Source of the DNA: Larkinella insperata
GTDB lineage: Bacteria > Bacteroidota > Bacteroidia > Cytophagales > Spirosomataceae
Direction: 5' to 3'
Assembly: GCF_026248825.1 (NCBI RefSeq)
Contig: NZ_CP110973.1
Span: 4,423,501-4,487,500 of the forward strand
Length of the DNA: 64,000 bases
Below the pieces are notes generated by a model. The model worked only from the letters and a program-made list of their open reading frames with translations. It had not been told where the DNA came from and made no database searches. Made by a program: the position numbers and the translations under genes. Below are positions 41,743 through 50,614 of this stretch, piece after piece. Numbering within the stretch: position 1 is the stretch's first letter; the number at the start of each line of letters is the position of its first letter.

Positions 41743-43482
41743 TTACTGCACCGCGTTCAGTTCTTCCAGAAAAGCGAGTCGTCGGGGATTTCGTTCCTTC
41801 AGTACTTGAATCAGCGCGTTCATGACCGGGACGCCTTCCGGAATGTCATTTTTGATCTGGGCAATGAGCTGCGCCAGCCGCCGGTAGTCCGAACGGTCGT
41901 TGGCTTTCTGCCCGAGTTTTTCGAGCACCGGCAGATACAGGGCGAGCATCTCGGCCGGAACACGGGAAGCCAAGTACGGATGGGCCTGCTGAAGCCGCTC
42001 CAGACTGGGCTGAGTCTGCACCAGATCGAGCAGCGCTAGCCACTGTTTTTCTTCCACAAAAATAGGCGCCAACTGATGAAACAGCGTATCGGGCTCATAA
42101 AACCAGACGGCTTTTCGCTGACTGGCGTTCTGGGCCGCCGTTTGCGTCATGGCCTGAATGAGTTTCCGGTATTCACGCGCCCAGTCGCGGGCTGAAAAGG
42201 TTTGCTTCCACTGGCGGTAATAGGGAAGCGAAACCTCCTGACCCGGCTCGAACGCAAAGGCTTTCGTCCAGGATCGAACCGTTGGAAGATCGTTTTCCCG
42301 GTAAGCAATGGCCAGAAGCTGCTCCTGCCACCGCCGAACCGTACCGGAATGCTTTTTCTGTTCGGCCAGCCGAATGCCTTCCTGAACCAGCACCTTCGCC
42401 CGTTCAAAATCCCCCGCGTCGACGGCTTCCGCTACCACTTCCTGCCGGACTTCAACAATCTCCAGATTTTCCAGCGTGAGCCTGCGAACTTCGTCGGTGC
42501 GGCCAAGGGTTTTTAGAAACCGGATTTGGGTGGTTCGAAGCAGGTTTTGAGTATACTCGTCGTATTCGTCCCGGTATAATGGAATCAACTGGTCGATCAG
42601 CACCAGAAAGCGGTCCGGTTCACTGAGCTTCATCGTCGCCCGAAAGGCGGCATCAAGCAGTCTGGCCCCAAAATCGGCGTACTCAAAATAAGTTGAAAGT
42701 TTCAGTTCAGCGGCCACAAAATCAACCAGTTGCTGCCGGAGCGGCTGGGCGGCTTCCTCCGAATCGGCCAGTTGACCCAGCAGGTTGATCGCGCTGGAAA
42801 CCGTGCTGCTGAGGTGGCCCGCCGAGTCGTCGCAATGGTCGAACAGGTTCACCAGTTCAACCACGATCACCCGGCTGACGGTCAGCGCATCCCGGTAGTT
42901 TTTCCGGGCCAGAAACTGCTGACCCGTTGCGAGGATAGCCCTGATCTCCCGGGCCAGTTTTCCGGTCTCCCGGTATTCGACAAAGCCCCGGCGGGCGTGG
43001 GTCCGGATCGCCTTCCGGACCAGTTCGGTATACTGCTTTCCAACGTCGATGCGCGGATCTTTGTCGGCAAAATGAAGCTGAATCTTGCTGGCAAAGCTCT
43101 TGTCCGCAGCCGCGTAATCGGCCACAAACTGCCGAAGCTCCTCTACGGTCACTTGGTGCAGCAGATCGTCGAGTGTCAGCTTTTTGGAAGCCCGTTTGGC
43201 TTTCGGTTGGCGCTGTTTCAGCTTTTCGCGGAGGGCAAACAGCGCGGCTACGGTATGCGGACAGAAAGAATCCTCCGCCGGGCAGTCGCAGAAGGCATCC
43301 GTGATGGCTCGGTCCTGCAACTGGATTTCAACCGAATAGACCTCCGATTCCTCCACGTCGGCATTCCACCGTGCCTGGCCGGTCTGCTCAAGGGACAAAA
43401 CCGCCTGTTGGGTAAAAAAACGGCGTCCTTTTTGCACGGTGGTTGGGGCGAGTTGACGGTCGAACGTATCAAGTATCAGCAT
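41743..43482 (-). CDS. SWIM zinc finger family protein
   Basis: The 579-residue protein begins MLILDTFDRQLAPTTVQKGR and has a SWIM motif CxCx(n)CxH in CDCPAEDSFCPHTVA (about residues 65-79). A long alpha-helical repeat region follows. SWIM proteins bind DNA or proteins through zinc; this kind, without a helicase domain, is not functionally assigned. The start at 43482 is chosen because the longer frame would start inside the TACTTTTG promoter element at 43516. The AraC gene follows closely downstream. Confidence 0.85.
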   Translation of the reverse strand: MLILDTFDRQLAPTTVQKGRRFFTQQAVLSLEQTGQARWNADVEESEVYSVEIQLQDRAITDAFCDCPAEDSFCPHTVAALFALREKLKQRQPKAKRASKKLTLDDLLHQVTVEELRQFVADYAAADKSFASKIQLHFADKDPRIDVGKQYTELVRKAIRTHARRGFVEYRETGKLAREIRAILATGQQFLARKNYRDALTVSRVIVVELVNLFDHCDDSAGHLSSTVSSAINLLGQLADSEEAAQPLRQQLVDFVAAELKLSTYFEYADFGARLLDAAFRATMKLSEPDRFLVLIDQLIPLYRDEYDEYTQNLLRTTQIRFLKTLGRTDEVRRLTLENLEIVEVRQEVVAEAVDAGDFERAKVLVQEGIRLAEQKKHSGTVRRWQEQLLAIAYRENDLPTVRSWTKAFAFEPGQEVSLPYYRQWKQTFSARDWAREYRKLIQAMTQTAAQNASQRKAVWFYEPDTLFHQLAPIFVEEKQWLALLDLVQTQPSLERLQQAHPYLASRVPAEMLALYLPVLEKLGQKANDRSDYRRLAQLIAQIKNDIPEGVPVMNALIQVLKERNPRRLAFLEELNAVQ

Positions 43483-43515
43483 GGGCGGGGCGGGAATGTT
43501 CCTGCTACGGTTCTG

Positions 43516-43523
43516 CAAAAGTA
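43516..43523 (-). promoter_or_regulatory. -7 promoter element of the SWIM gene
   Basis: TACTTTTG on the minus strand matches TAnnTTTG, with a TTG 22 nt upstream. It lies 33 nt before the chosen start. Confidence 0.68.
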
Positions 43524-43594
43524 AGAGAGTTCAGGGCGGCAATGGTCAACTTCGCTTTTTTTCCCAACTTTGCGGCCAAGTCGTCGTTCTGGTA

Positions 43595-43614
43595 ACGGGC
43601 GGAGACCCGCCCGT
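43595..43614 (+). promoter_or_regulatory. hairpin in the corA leader
   Basis: ACGGGCGG AGAC CCGCCCGT forms an 8-bp GC-rich stem 25 nt before the corA start, followed by TTGTTC. A near -7 sequence (CAACTTTG, 43565-43572) lies 23 nt upstream, so this hairpin would be in the 5' leader. It may affect expression or stop upstream transcripts. Confidence 0.4.
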
Positions 43615-43639
43615 TTGTTCATCAGCTAACTACTGATCC

Positions 43640-44590
43640 ATGATTCGTATATTTCAACAGGATGAAACCGCCGTTCGGAAGGTTCGGGACATTGAATCGT
43701 TTTCGGATACCGAACGAACCCTTTGGGTGGATTTACAGAACCCCTCGCGCGAGGAAACCAAGAGCGTGGAGGAAAAATTCGACGTCAACTTTCAGACCCA
43801 GCAGGAGCAGGCCGAAATTGAGAGCAGCTCACGGTACATTGAGGAAGACGACTTTCTGATTGCCAACTCCAACTTTCTGATTCCGGATAAAGAGCATATG
43901 TACGTGACGGTGCCGGTCAGTTTTATGCTCAAGGACGATACGCTGTTTACCTACCGCAACGCCGACCTGCGGTCGTTTGCCGATACCGTCAAAAAAATCA
44001 AATCCCGGCGGTCGGTGTTTAACGACGGGGCTCAAATTCTGATCACCATTTTCGAATCCCGGATCGACCACGACGCCGATTTGATCGAGATGGTTTCGCA
44101 GGAAATTAAAGCCATCAACCGCAAACTGGATCTGGATGCCGCGCTGGACCGGGAAATGCTCCTGAAAATCAACGATTACCAGGAGTTAACGATGTCAATC
44201 CGGGAAAACGTTGTCGACAAGCAACGGGTAATCTCGGCCATGATCCGCAGCGATGGCTGGTTTACCAACGACGAACAGCAGCGGCTTCGGACGCTCATCA
44301 AGGACATTAATTCGCTGATCGACCACACGAACTTTATTTTTGAACGGCTGGAATTTTTGCAGAACACCTTCCTTGGTTTGATTGATCTCGATCAGAACCG
44401 CATTGTGAAAATCTTCACGGTGGTTTCGCTGGTGTTTCTGCCGCCAACGCTGCTGGCGAGCATCTGGGGTATGAACTTCGCCAGCATGCCGGAGCTGAGC
44501 TGGCAGCTTGGCTATCCACTGGCGCTGGCATCCATTGTGTTATCCTCGCTGGTTACGCTCTGGATTTTCCGGCGAAAAAACTGGTTATAA
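43640..44590 (+). CDS. corA: magnesium/cobalt transporter CorA
   Basis: The 316-residue protein has a long cytoplasmic N-terminal funnel domain and two C-terminal helices. The pore signature GMN is present in IWGMNFASMPEL (about residue 280-290). The first pore helix precedes it (IFTVVSLVFLPPTLLASI), and the last helix ends in the basic tail FRRKNWL. It moves Mg2+ or Co2+ across the inner membrane as a pentamer. Length and motif order are normal. Confidence 0.95.
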   Translation: MIRIFQQDETAVRKVRDIESFSDTERTLWVDLQNPSREETKSVEEKFDVNFQTQQEQAEIESSSRYIEEDDFLIANSNFLIPDKEHMYVTVPVSFMLKDDTLFTYRNADLRSFADTVKKIKSRRSVFNDGAQILITIFESRIDHDADLIEMVSQEIKAINRKLDLDAALDREMLLKINDYQELTMSIRENVVDKQRVISAMIRSDGWFTNDEQQRLRTLIKDINSLIDHTNFIFERLEFLQNTFLGLIDLDQNRIVKIFTVVSLVFLPPTLLASIWGMNFASMPELSWQLGYPLALASIVLSSLVTLWIFRRKNWL

Positions 44591-44627
44591 AACCGTTAGC
44601 GGTTAATTAATGCCCGAACAAGCGTTA

Positions 44628-44671
44628 CTTTTTGAAGCTTCAACCTTCTCAACAGGAGAAACTTCAAAAAG
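44628..44671 (+). promoter_or_regulatory. stem-loop upstream of mscS
   Basis: CTTTTTGAAG (44628-44637) and CTTCAAAAAG (44662-44671) are perfect inverted arms, and TTCTC / GAGAA pairs inside the loop. The base of the stem ends 6 nt before the mscS ATG. It could be the corA terminator or could control access to the mscS start. Confidence 0.5.
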
Positions 44672-44677
44672 AATTTT

Positions 44678-45541
44678 ATGGAATCCCCCGCTTTTTCGTT
44701 GCAGAGTGTGTATGATCAGGTAGCGGCTTTTGCTACGCTTTACGGCTTTAAAATTTTACTGGCGATTATCATTCTGGTTATCGGCCTGTGGCTCACGAAT
44801 CAGGTGGTTAGGATGCTTTCGGCGGTGATGAGCAAACGGCATGTTGATCGTGATGTACAGCCCTTTCTGCTTTCGCTGGTCAACGTCTTGTTGAAAGTGC
44901 TGGTGCTGCTCAGTGTGGCCAGCACGCTCGGCGTTGAAACAACCTCATTTGTGGCCATCATTGGTGCCGCAGGCTTGGCGGTTGGTCTGGCCTTGCAGGG
45001 CAGTCTGGCCAATTTTGCCGGTGGGGTCCTGATTCTAACCTTCAAGCCGTTTCGGGTGGGCGATCTGATCAGTGCGCAGGGATTTACCGGAACCGTCGAA
45101 GCCATCCGGATTTTTGATACGGTGCTGATAACGCCGGATAACCGCACCATCGTTTTGCCCAACGGGGCGCTGTCCACGTCGCCCATGACGAACATTTCGG
45201 GCAAAGGGACCATCCGCGTTGATATGGTTTTTGCCGCCGGTAATGCCAACTCCGTCGACAGCATCAAGACCTCGATCGCGCGTGTGATCGATACCTGCCC
45301 GTACGCGCAGAAAGACCGGACCCACGATATTCTGGTAACCAAACTTACGGAACTGGCTTTCCATTTCGACGTCCGGGTCTGGACCAGCAGCGATACGTAC
45401 TGGGAAACCTACTACTACATCCACGAAGGCATCGCCCGGCAATTTGCCAAGGATGGCATCAAAGGACCGGAGCCGAGCATTACGGTTATGGGGAATTTCA
45501 GCAACGCCAGCAATGGCTTGTTGACCAGACAGGCTGCTTGA
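44678..45541 (+). CDS. mscS: small-conductance mechanosensitive channel, MscS family
   Basis: The 287-residue protein has three transmembrane helices and the TM3 pore pattern FVAIIGAAGLAVGLALQGSLANFAGGVLIL. The beta-domain follows (FKPFRVGDLISAQGFTGTVEAIRIFDTVLITPDNRTIVLPNGALS) and then the C-terminal alpha/beta cage. It opens on membrane tension to release solutes during osmotic downshock. It lies 87 bp behind corA and ends at a large inverted repeat. Confidence 0.92.
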   Translation: MESPAFSLQSVYDQVAAFATLYGFKILLAIIILVIGLWLTNQVVRMLSAVMSKRHVDRDVQPFLLSLVNVLLKVLVLLSVASTLGVETTSFVAIIGAAGLAVGLALQGSLANFAGGVLILTFKPFRVGDLISAQGFTGTVEAIRIFDTVLITPDNRTIVLPNGALSTSPMTNISGKGTIRVDMVFAAGNANSVDSIKTSIARVIDTCPYAQKDRTHDILVTKLTELAFHFDVRVWTSSDTYWETYYYIHEGIARQFAKDGIKGPEPSITVMGNFSNASNGLLTRQAA

Positions 45542-45550
45542 TTAAGCCAA

Positions 45551-45611
45551 TTACACCGCGTAAATCAGAAAGCAGGAGGAGAAAAGAAAACGCTTGATTT
45601 ACGCGGTGTAA
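45551..45611. terminator. 17-bp perfect inverted repeat between convergent genes
   Basis: TTACACCGCGTAAATCA (45551-45567) and TGATTTACGCGGTGTAA (45595-45611) are perfect complements around a 27-nt purine-rich loop. It lies between the mscS stop and the stop of the phosphodiesterase gene and probably terminates both. No T-run follows. Confidence 0.65.
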
Positions 45612-45615
45612 CAAC

Positions 45616-46479
45616 TTACTCCAGCATGACTCGACTCAGCACCGGCCAGTGATCGGAGATAAAAACGTTGTCTTTCAGGATGGGCAGGTAATCGTGCCGG
45701 TTCACGTCAATGCCCGGCCCCACAAAAATAAAATCGATCACCGGTCCGCGCTGATCGGTTTTGAAGCCGTTGTAAGTGGTTTTCCCACCCGTGTGGGGAT
45801 TCTTGGATAAGCGCTCGGTGTTGGCGAGCTTCAGAGACGAATCACCCATCAGCGCCTGGATGGCTGGCGAAATTTCCGGGGTGTTGAAATCGCCGGTTAA
45901 AATCACGGGTAAATCCTGACCTATTTTTTTTATCTGGGCGATCAGAAGGTTGGCGCTCTTTTGACGGGCCGTTTCGCTGAGGTGGTCGAAGTGGGTATTG
46001 ATCACAAAAAGTTCACTTTCATTTCGTTTATCCCGGAAAATGCCGTAGGTCGCTATGCGGGGAAAAGCCGCTTCCCAGGATTTGCTGCCCGGTATGTCCG
46101 GGGTCTCGGAAAGCCAGAATGTTCCGTGTTTAAGAAGCTCAAATTTTTGTTTGTTGTAGAAAATCGGTGAAAATTCACCCTGCGTCTTACCGTCGTCCCG
46201 CCCGGCGCCAATCCACGCGTAGGCTGGCAATTGGTCCTGCAAATCGGCAAGCTGCCCCGCTAATGCTTCCTGCAACCCGGCAAAATCGACCTGATAATCC
46301 TGGATGACACCAGCGGCCATCTCTTTACGGTTGGGCCAGGCATTCAGTCCGTCCTGTGGGGTGTTAACCCGAACGTTAAACGAGAGAATATTCAGGGGAA
46401 CCCGGGCGGTTCCGACGGAAACGGTCTGGGCCGAAACGGTCGAAACAAGAACCGTCAGAAGCAGAAAGGCTACTCGCAT
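45616..46479 (-). CDS. secreted endonuclease/exonuclease/phosphatase family protein
   Basis: The 287-residue protein begins with a signal peptide (MRVAFLLLTVLVSTVSA). The EEP catalytic motifs follow in order: ILSFNVRVNT, AGLQEALAGQL (metal-binding Glu), INTHFDH, LTGDFNTPE, DFIFVGPGID and SDHWPVL. It should cleave phosphodiester or sphingolipid-type bonds outside the inner membrane in a Mg2+-dependent way. The 50-codon upstream extension lacks coding character and would hide the signal peptide, so the start is 46479. The next gene is on the plus strand. Confidence 0.9.
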   Translation of the reverse strand: MRVAFLLLTVLVSTVSAQTVSVGTARVPLNILSFNVRVNTPQDGLNAWPNRKEMAAGVIQDYQVDFAGLQEALAGQLADLQDQLPAYAWIGAGRDDGKTQGEFSPIFYNKQKFELLKHGTFWLSETPDIPGSKSWEAAFPRIATYGIFRDKRNESELFVINTHFDHLSETARQKSANLLIAQIKKIGQDLPVILTGDFNTPEISPAIQALMGDSSLKLANTERLSKNPHTGGKTTYNGFKTDQRGPVIDFIFVGPGIDVNRHDYLPILKDNVFISDHWPVLSRVMLE

Positions 46480-46777
46480 GCAGATAGACTTTGGTTGCGA
46501 CGAAGTAAGCCGCCAGCCACCGGAAAAACAACCACAAGGCCAAGATTCCGGCAACCACTTCCCAACCCGGACGTTGTGTTTCCCTGATTTTCCAGTCCGC
46601 CGAACCGGACCGGAAACGTGTCGATCCACCCGATCCGGAGGGCCCAGATTTGTTGTCGGACCTGTGAGGTCCTACCCATTGCCGCCCGGATTCAGACCGG
46701 GGCCTAAGTAAATCGCCAAATTTCCAACATTTAGGGGGTAATCGGGCTTTGCATACGTATTGAAATCCCTACTCACT
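46480..46777. other. 298-bp gap before the pao operon
   Basis: No gene is recognisable. The minus-strand frame across it continues the phosphodiesterase gene upstream but is not needed. An AT-rich segment with GGGGGTAAT lies about 40 nt before the paoA start. No clear TAnnTTTG element was found; GGGCTTTG at 46746-46753 is the nearest. Confidence 0.5.
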
Positions 46778-47302
46778 ATGCAAACAATCCTGCCTCCAGA
46801 AACCGAAGCGAGTCCTGCTGCGCTGCCGGAAAAAACGACGATTCAGCTAACGATCAACGGCTCCGTTCACCAGCTGGAACTGGAACCGTGGACCTCTCTG
46901 CTTGACGCCCTGCGGGAGTATCTGCACCTAACCGGCACCAAAAAAGGGTGCGATCACGGTCAGTGTGGTGCCTGTACGGTCCTGGTCGACGGCAAGCGAA
47001 TCAACTCCTGCCTGACGCTGGCCATTATGAAAGATGGCTCCGAGATTACGACGATTGAGGGGCTGGCCGGTGAAAACGGTTTACACCCGCTGCAAACGGC
47101 TTTTGTCGAGCACGATGCCTACCAATGCGGTTACTGCACACCGGGCCAGATCTGCTCGGCCGTGGGCATGATCAACGAGGGGCGGGCCAAAACAGCCGAC
47201 GACATTCGCGAATTGATGAGCGGCAACCTCTGCCGTTGCGGGGCCTATCCGCACATTGTCGATGCCATTCAGGAAGTGATGCAAAACCAGACCCAAGCCT
47301 GA
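46778..47302 (+). CDS. paoA: aldehyde oxidoreductase, 2Fe-2S subunit (PaoA-like)
   Basis: The 174-residue subunit has the plant-type ferredoxin cluster motif CDHGQCGACTVLVDGKRINSC and the second [2Fe-2S] cluster in CGYCTPGQIC and CRCGAYPHI. It passes electrons from the molybdenum centre. Unlike E. coli PaoA it shows no Tat signal, so the complex is probably cytoplasmic, or exported in another way (inference). It lies 4 nt before paoB and starts at the ATG after an in-frame TTG. Confidence 0.93.
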   Translation: MQTILPPETEASPAALPEKTTIQLTINGSVHQLELEPWTSLLDALREYLHLTGTKKGCDHGQCGACTVLVDGKRINSCLTLAIMKDGSEITTIEGLAGENGLHPLQTAFVEHDAYQCGYCTPGQICSAVGMINEGRAKTADDIRELMSGNLCRCGAYPHIVDAIQEVMQNQTQA

Positions 47303-47306
47303 CGTT

Positions 47307-48317
47307 ATGAACCGATTCTCGTATTCCCGGCCCGGCAACGTCGATACGGCTGTGGACGAACTGGCCCACCGCGAGGGGGCGAAATTTATCGCGGGCGGTA
47401 CCAACCTGCTCGATCTGATGAAAGAAAATGTTGAGCGGCCCAACCACCTCATCGATATCAACCACCTGGCGCTGAAGACCATCGAAGAGACTGAAGACGG
47501 AGGGCTCCGGCTCGGCGCGCTGGTTACCAATGCCGACACGGCCTACCATGAAAAGGTCGAAAGCCGGTATCCGCTTTTGTCGCAGGCTATCCTGGCCGGA
47601 GCGTCGGCGCAGTTGCGTAACATGGCGACCAACGGCGGAAATCTCTTTCAACGGACCCGCTGCTATTATTTTTACGATACCGGCACGCCCTGCAACAAGC
47701 GCGAACCCGGATCGGGCTGCGGAGCCATCAATGGGTTTAACCGCATTCACGCCATTCTGGGTACTTCGGACGAAAACCCGGAAAGCCGCTGCATTGCGAC
47801 CCATCCGTCGGATATGTGCGTGGCGCTGGCGGCCCTGGATGCTGTTGTTCGGATAACCGGCCCAACCGGCGACCGGACCGTACCCTTTGCGGATTTTCAT
47901 CGGCTGCCCGGCAACACCCCCTGGCTGGACACCACCATTCAGCCCGGCGAACTGGTGACGGCGATTGACCTGCCCGCCAAAGGATTTCCCGACTATTTCA
48001 CCTACCTGAAACTCCGCGACCGGCAGTCGTACGCCTTTGCGCTGGTGTCGGTGGCCGTCGGGCTGGAAATCGAAAACAACCAGATCACCGACGCCCGGAT
48101 TGCACTGGGTGGCGTAGCGCATAAACCGTGGCGCAAGCCGGAAGCGGAAGCGATGCTGGTCGGAAAGACGGTTAAGGAGTCTGATTTTCAATCCGTAGCC
48201 GAAACGATTCTGAGCGGAGCAAAAGGGTACGGACACAACACGTTTAAAATCGAACTGGCTAAACGCGCCATCGTACGGGCGTTGCAACGGGCTGCTAAAA
48301 TCGAAACGGAATCATGA
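47307..48317 (+). CDS. paoB: aldehyde oxidoreductase, FAD and 4Fe-4S subunit (PaoB-like)
   Basis: The 336-residue FAD_binding_5/CO_deh_flav_C protein has the FAD loop IAGGTNLLDLM and the second FAD-binding segment near ATNGGNLFQRTRCYY. The PaoB-specific four-cysteine insertion is also present (RCYYF, PCNKREPGSGC, SRCIATHPSDMC), which holds the extra [4Fe-4S] cluster. This insertion distinguishes PaoB from xanthine dehydrogenase FAD subunits. The stop overlaps paoC (ATGA). Confidence 0.93.
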   Translation: MNRFSYSRPGNVDTAVDELAHREGAKFIAGGTNLLDLMKENVERPNHLIDINHLALKTIEETEDGGLRLGALVTNADTAYHEKVESRYPLLSQAILAGASAQLRNMATNGGNLFQRTRCYYFYDTGTPCNKREPGSGCGAINGFNRIHAILGTSDENPESRCIATHPSDMCVALAALDAVVRITGPTGDRTVPFADFHRLPGNTPWLDTTIQPGELVTAIDLPAKGFPDYFTYLKLRDRQSYAFALVSVAVGLEIENNQITDARIALGGVAHKPWRKPEAEAMLVGKTVKESDFQSVAETILSGAKGYGHNTFKIELAKRAIVRALQRAAKIETES

Positions 48318-50545
48318 CAAAATACATCGGAAAATCCATGAGCCGCGTCGATGGCGTGGCTAAAGTGACGGGAAAAGCGAAATATGCCGCCGAATATTTT
48401 GCGCCGGATCTGGCCTACGGTTACGTGGTGTCCAGTACCATTGCCAAAGGAAAAATCATCCGTTTTAATACCGACGAGGTGCTGCAAATACCGGGGGTGA
48501 TTCAACTCTTTACGCACGAAAACCGTCCCCGTCTGGCGTGGTTCGATATTAGCTACAAGGATCAAGATGCCCCGCCGGGGTCGCCTTTCCGGCCCCTGCG
48601 CGACGAAAAAGTGGTCTACAACGGCCAGCCGATTGCGCTGGTGGTGGCCGAAACATTTGAAATTGCCCGGTATGCGGCTTCGCTGGTGAAGGTTGAGTAC
48701 GAGGAGGAAGACCATGATACCGCGCTGGAACACAACCTGCATCGGAGTCGGAAGCCGAAATCGGGCGTGGCCAGCTTGCTGAAATCGCCCCCGCCCAAAC
48801 CCCGGGGTGAATTTGACAAGGCGTTTCAGGCGGCCCCCTTCCAGACGACAGGACAGCATGTTCACTCCGTTGAGCACCACAATCCCATGGAGATGTTTTC
48901 CAGCACGGTTGTCTACGAAAAAAATGGAAAACTGACGATCTACGACAAAACGCAGGGTGCTCCCAACAGCCAGCTGTATGTGTCCCAGGTGTTCAACCTG
49001 CCGTTTAAGGATGTGCGGGTGATTTCGCCCTACGTCGGTGGAGCGTTTGGGTCGGGGCTGCGCCCGCAGTACCAGCTCTTTCTGGCGGTTCTGGCCGCAC
49101 TGGAATTGAAGCGTTCCGTTCGGGTTTCGCTCACCCGTCAGCAGATGTTTACCTTTGGCCACCGGCCCGCTACCGTTCAGAATCTGTCCCTGGGTGCAAA
49201 GGCCGACGGCACCATCGACGCCATTCAGCACGACGCTATTGCCGAAACGTCCCGGTTTGAAGATTACTTTGAAATTGTGGTCAACTGGTCCGGAATGCTG
49301 TACCCGGCCGAAAATACCAAGTTTACCTACAACCTCGTGCCGCTGGATGTCTTCACTCCGCTGGATATGCGCGCGCCCGGCGGGGTAACTGGTGTTCCGG
49401 CCATCGAAATGGAGATTGACGAACTGGCGCATAAGGTGGGGATGGATCCCGTTGAATTCCGGTTGAAAAACTACACCGAAAAGGACATGGACCAGGACCT
49501 GCCGTATTCGAGCAAGGAGCTTCGGGAGTGTTTCCGGCAGGGCGCCGAACGGTTTGGATGGTCGGGCCGGAAGCCCGAACCGCGTTCAATGCGCCGGGGG
49601 CACACGCTGATCGGCTGGGGGATGGCAACCGGTATCTGGGATGCTACCCAGGGACCCGCCCGGGCGGAAGCCGTGCTGACGGTAAACGGAAAACTTCGGG
49701 TGACCAGCGCTACCGCCGACATCGGCACCGGTACGTACACCATCATGACCCAGATTGCCGCTGATACACTCGGGATGCCCATTGAAGATGTGATTTTCCG
49801 CCTGGGCGATTCGGACATGCCGCTTGCACCCATCGAAGGAGGATCCTGGACGGCCGCTACCGTGGGTACGGCCGTGAAGGTGGCCTGCGAAGAACTTGGC
49901 AAAAAACTGTTCAAGATGGCGCAGAAAATGAAAAATTCGCCGTTTGCGGATGTGAAGCCGGAAGACATTGTTTTTGCTGATGCACATCTTCGGCTTAAAG
50001 ACAATCCTTCGGTGGCCGTTTCCCTGCGGGACATTGTCGGGACAAACGGGGGCCGGGCCGTTAGCGAAACATCGACTTCGCTGCCGAATATGCTGCAACA
50101 GCGCAAATACGCCCGGGCCGCTCACTCGGCGGTGTTTGTGGAAGTGGAAGTGGATGAGGATTTTGGCACCGTCCGGGTGACGCGGGCCGTTACGGCCGTG
50201 GCGGGGGGGCGCATTCTGAACCCTAAAACGGCCCGGAGCCAAATTATCGGCGGTATGGTGTGGGGAATCAGCAAGGCTCTGGAAGAAGAGAGCGTCATGG
50301 ATCACCAGTTCGGGCGGTTCATGAACCACAACCTGTCGGAATACCACGTGGCCGTCAACGCCGATATTCAGGAGCTGGACGTTGTTTTTGTGGAAGAAAA
50401 TGACACCATTGTAAACCCGCTGGGCGTAAAAGGGCTGGGTGAAATTGGCATTGTCGGAATGCCGGCTGCCGTAGCCAACGCTATATTCCACGCGACGGGC
50501 AAACGGGTTCGTAGTCTGCCGATTACGCTGGATAAATTGTTGTAG
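48314..50545 (+). CDS. paoC: aldehyde oxidoreductase, molybdopterin subunit (PaoC-like)
   Basis: The 743-residue molybdenum subunit has the Ald_Xan_dh_C fold: GKAKYAAEY, VGGAFGSGLRPQ near residue 239-250, MRAPGGVTGVPAIEME, GTGTYTIMTQIAAD, EGGSWTAATVG, and the catalytic Glu in VKGLGEIGIVGMPAAVANAI near the C-terminus. It binds molybdopterin cytosine dinucleotide in the known enzyme and oxidises aldehydes, often aromatic ones. The cofactor insertion chaperone PaoD is not seen in the window. Confidence 0.93.
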   Translation: MTKYIGKSMSRVDGVAKVTGKAKYAAEYFAPDLAYGYVVSSTIAKGKIIRFNTDEVLQIPGVIQLFTHENRPRLAWFDISYKDQDAPPGSPFRPLRDEKVVYNGQPIALVVAETFEIARYAASLVKVEYEEEDHDTALEHNLHRSRKPKSGVASLLKSPPPKPRGEFDKAFQAAPFQTTGQHVHSVEHHNPMEMFSSTVVYEKNGKLTIYDKTQGAPNSQLYVSQVFNLPFKDVRVISPYVGGAFGSGLRPQYQLFLAVLAALELKRSVRVSLTRQQMFTFGHRPATVQNLSLGAKADGTIDAIQHDAIAETSRFEDYFEIVVNWSGMLYPAENTKFTYNLVPLDVFTPLDMRAPGGVTGVPAIEMEIDELAHKVGMDPVEFRLKNYTEKDMDQDLPYSSKELRECFRQGAERFGWSGRKPEPRSMRRGHTLIGWGMATGIWDATQGPARAEAVLTVNGKLRVTSATADIGTGTYTIMTQIAADTLGMPIEDVIFRLGDSDMPLAPIEGGSWTAATVGTAVKVACEELGKKLFKMAQKMKNSPFADVKPEDIVFADAHLRLKDNPSVAVSLRDIVGTNGGRAVSETSTSLPNMLQQRKYARAAHSAVFVEVEVDEDFGTVRVTRAVTAVAGGRILNPKTARSQIIGGMVWGISKALEEESVMDHQFGRFMNHNLSEYHVAVNADIQELDVVFVEENDTIVNPLGVKGLGEIGIVGMPAAVANAIFHATGKRVRSLPITLDKLL

Positions 50546-50614
50546 ATCTGATTAAACCTTCGGGGTCGTTCTGGCATCTAAGGGGTATAACGCATTTATA
50601 ACGTCCGCTGGGCC

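Noticed and set aside
45616..46629. Longer phosphodiesterase gene starting at 46629
   Set aside because: The first 50 codons have no coding pattern and would put the signal peptide in the interior.
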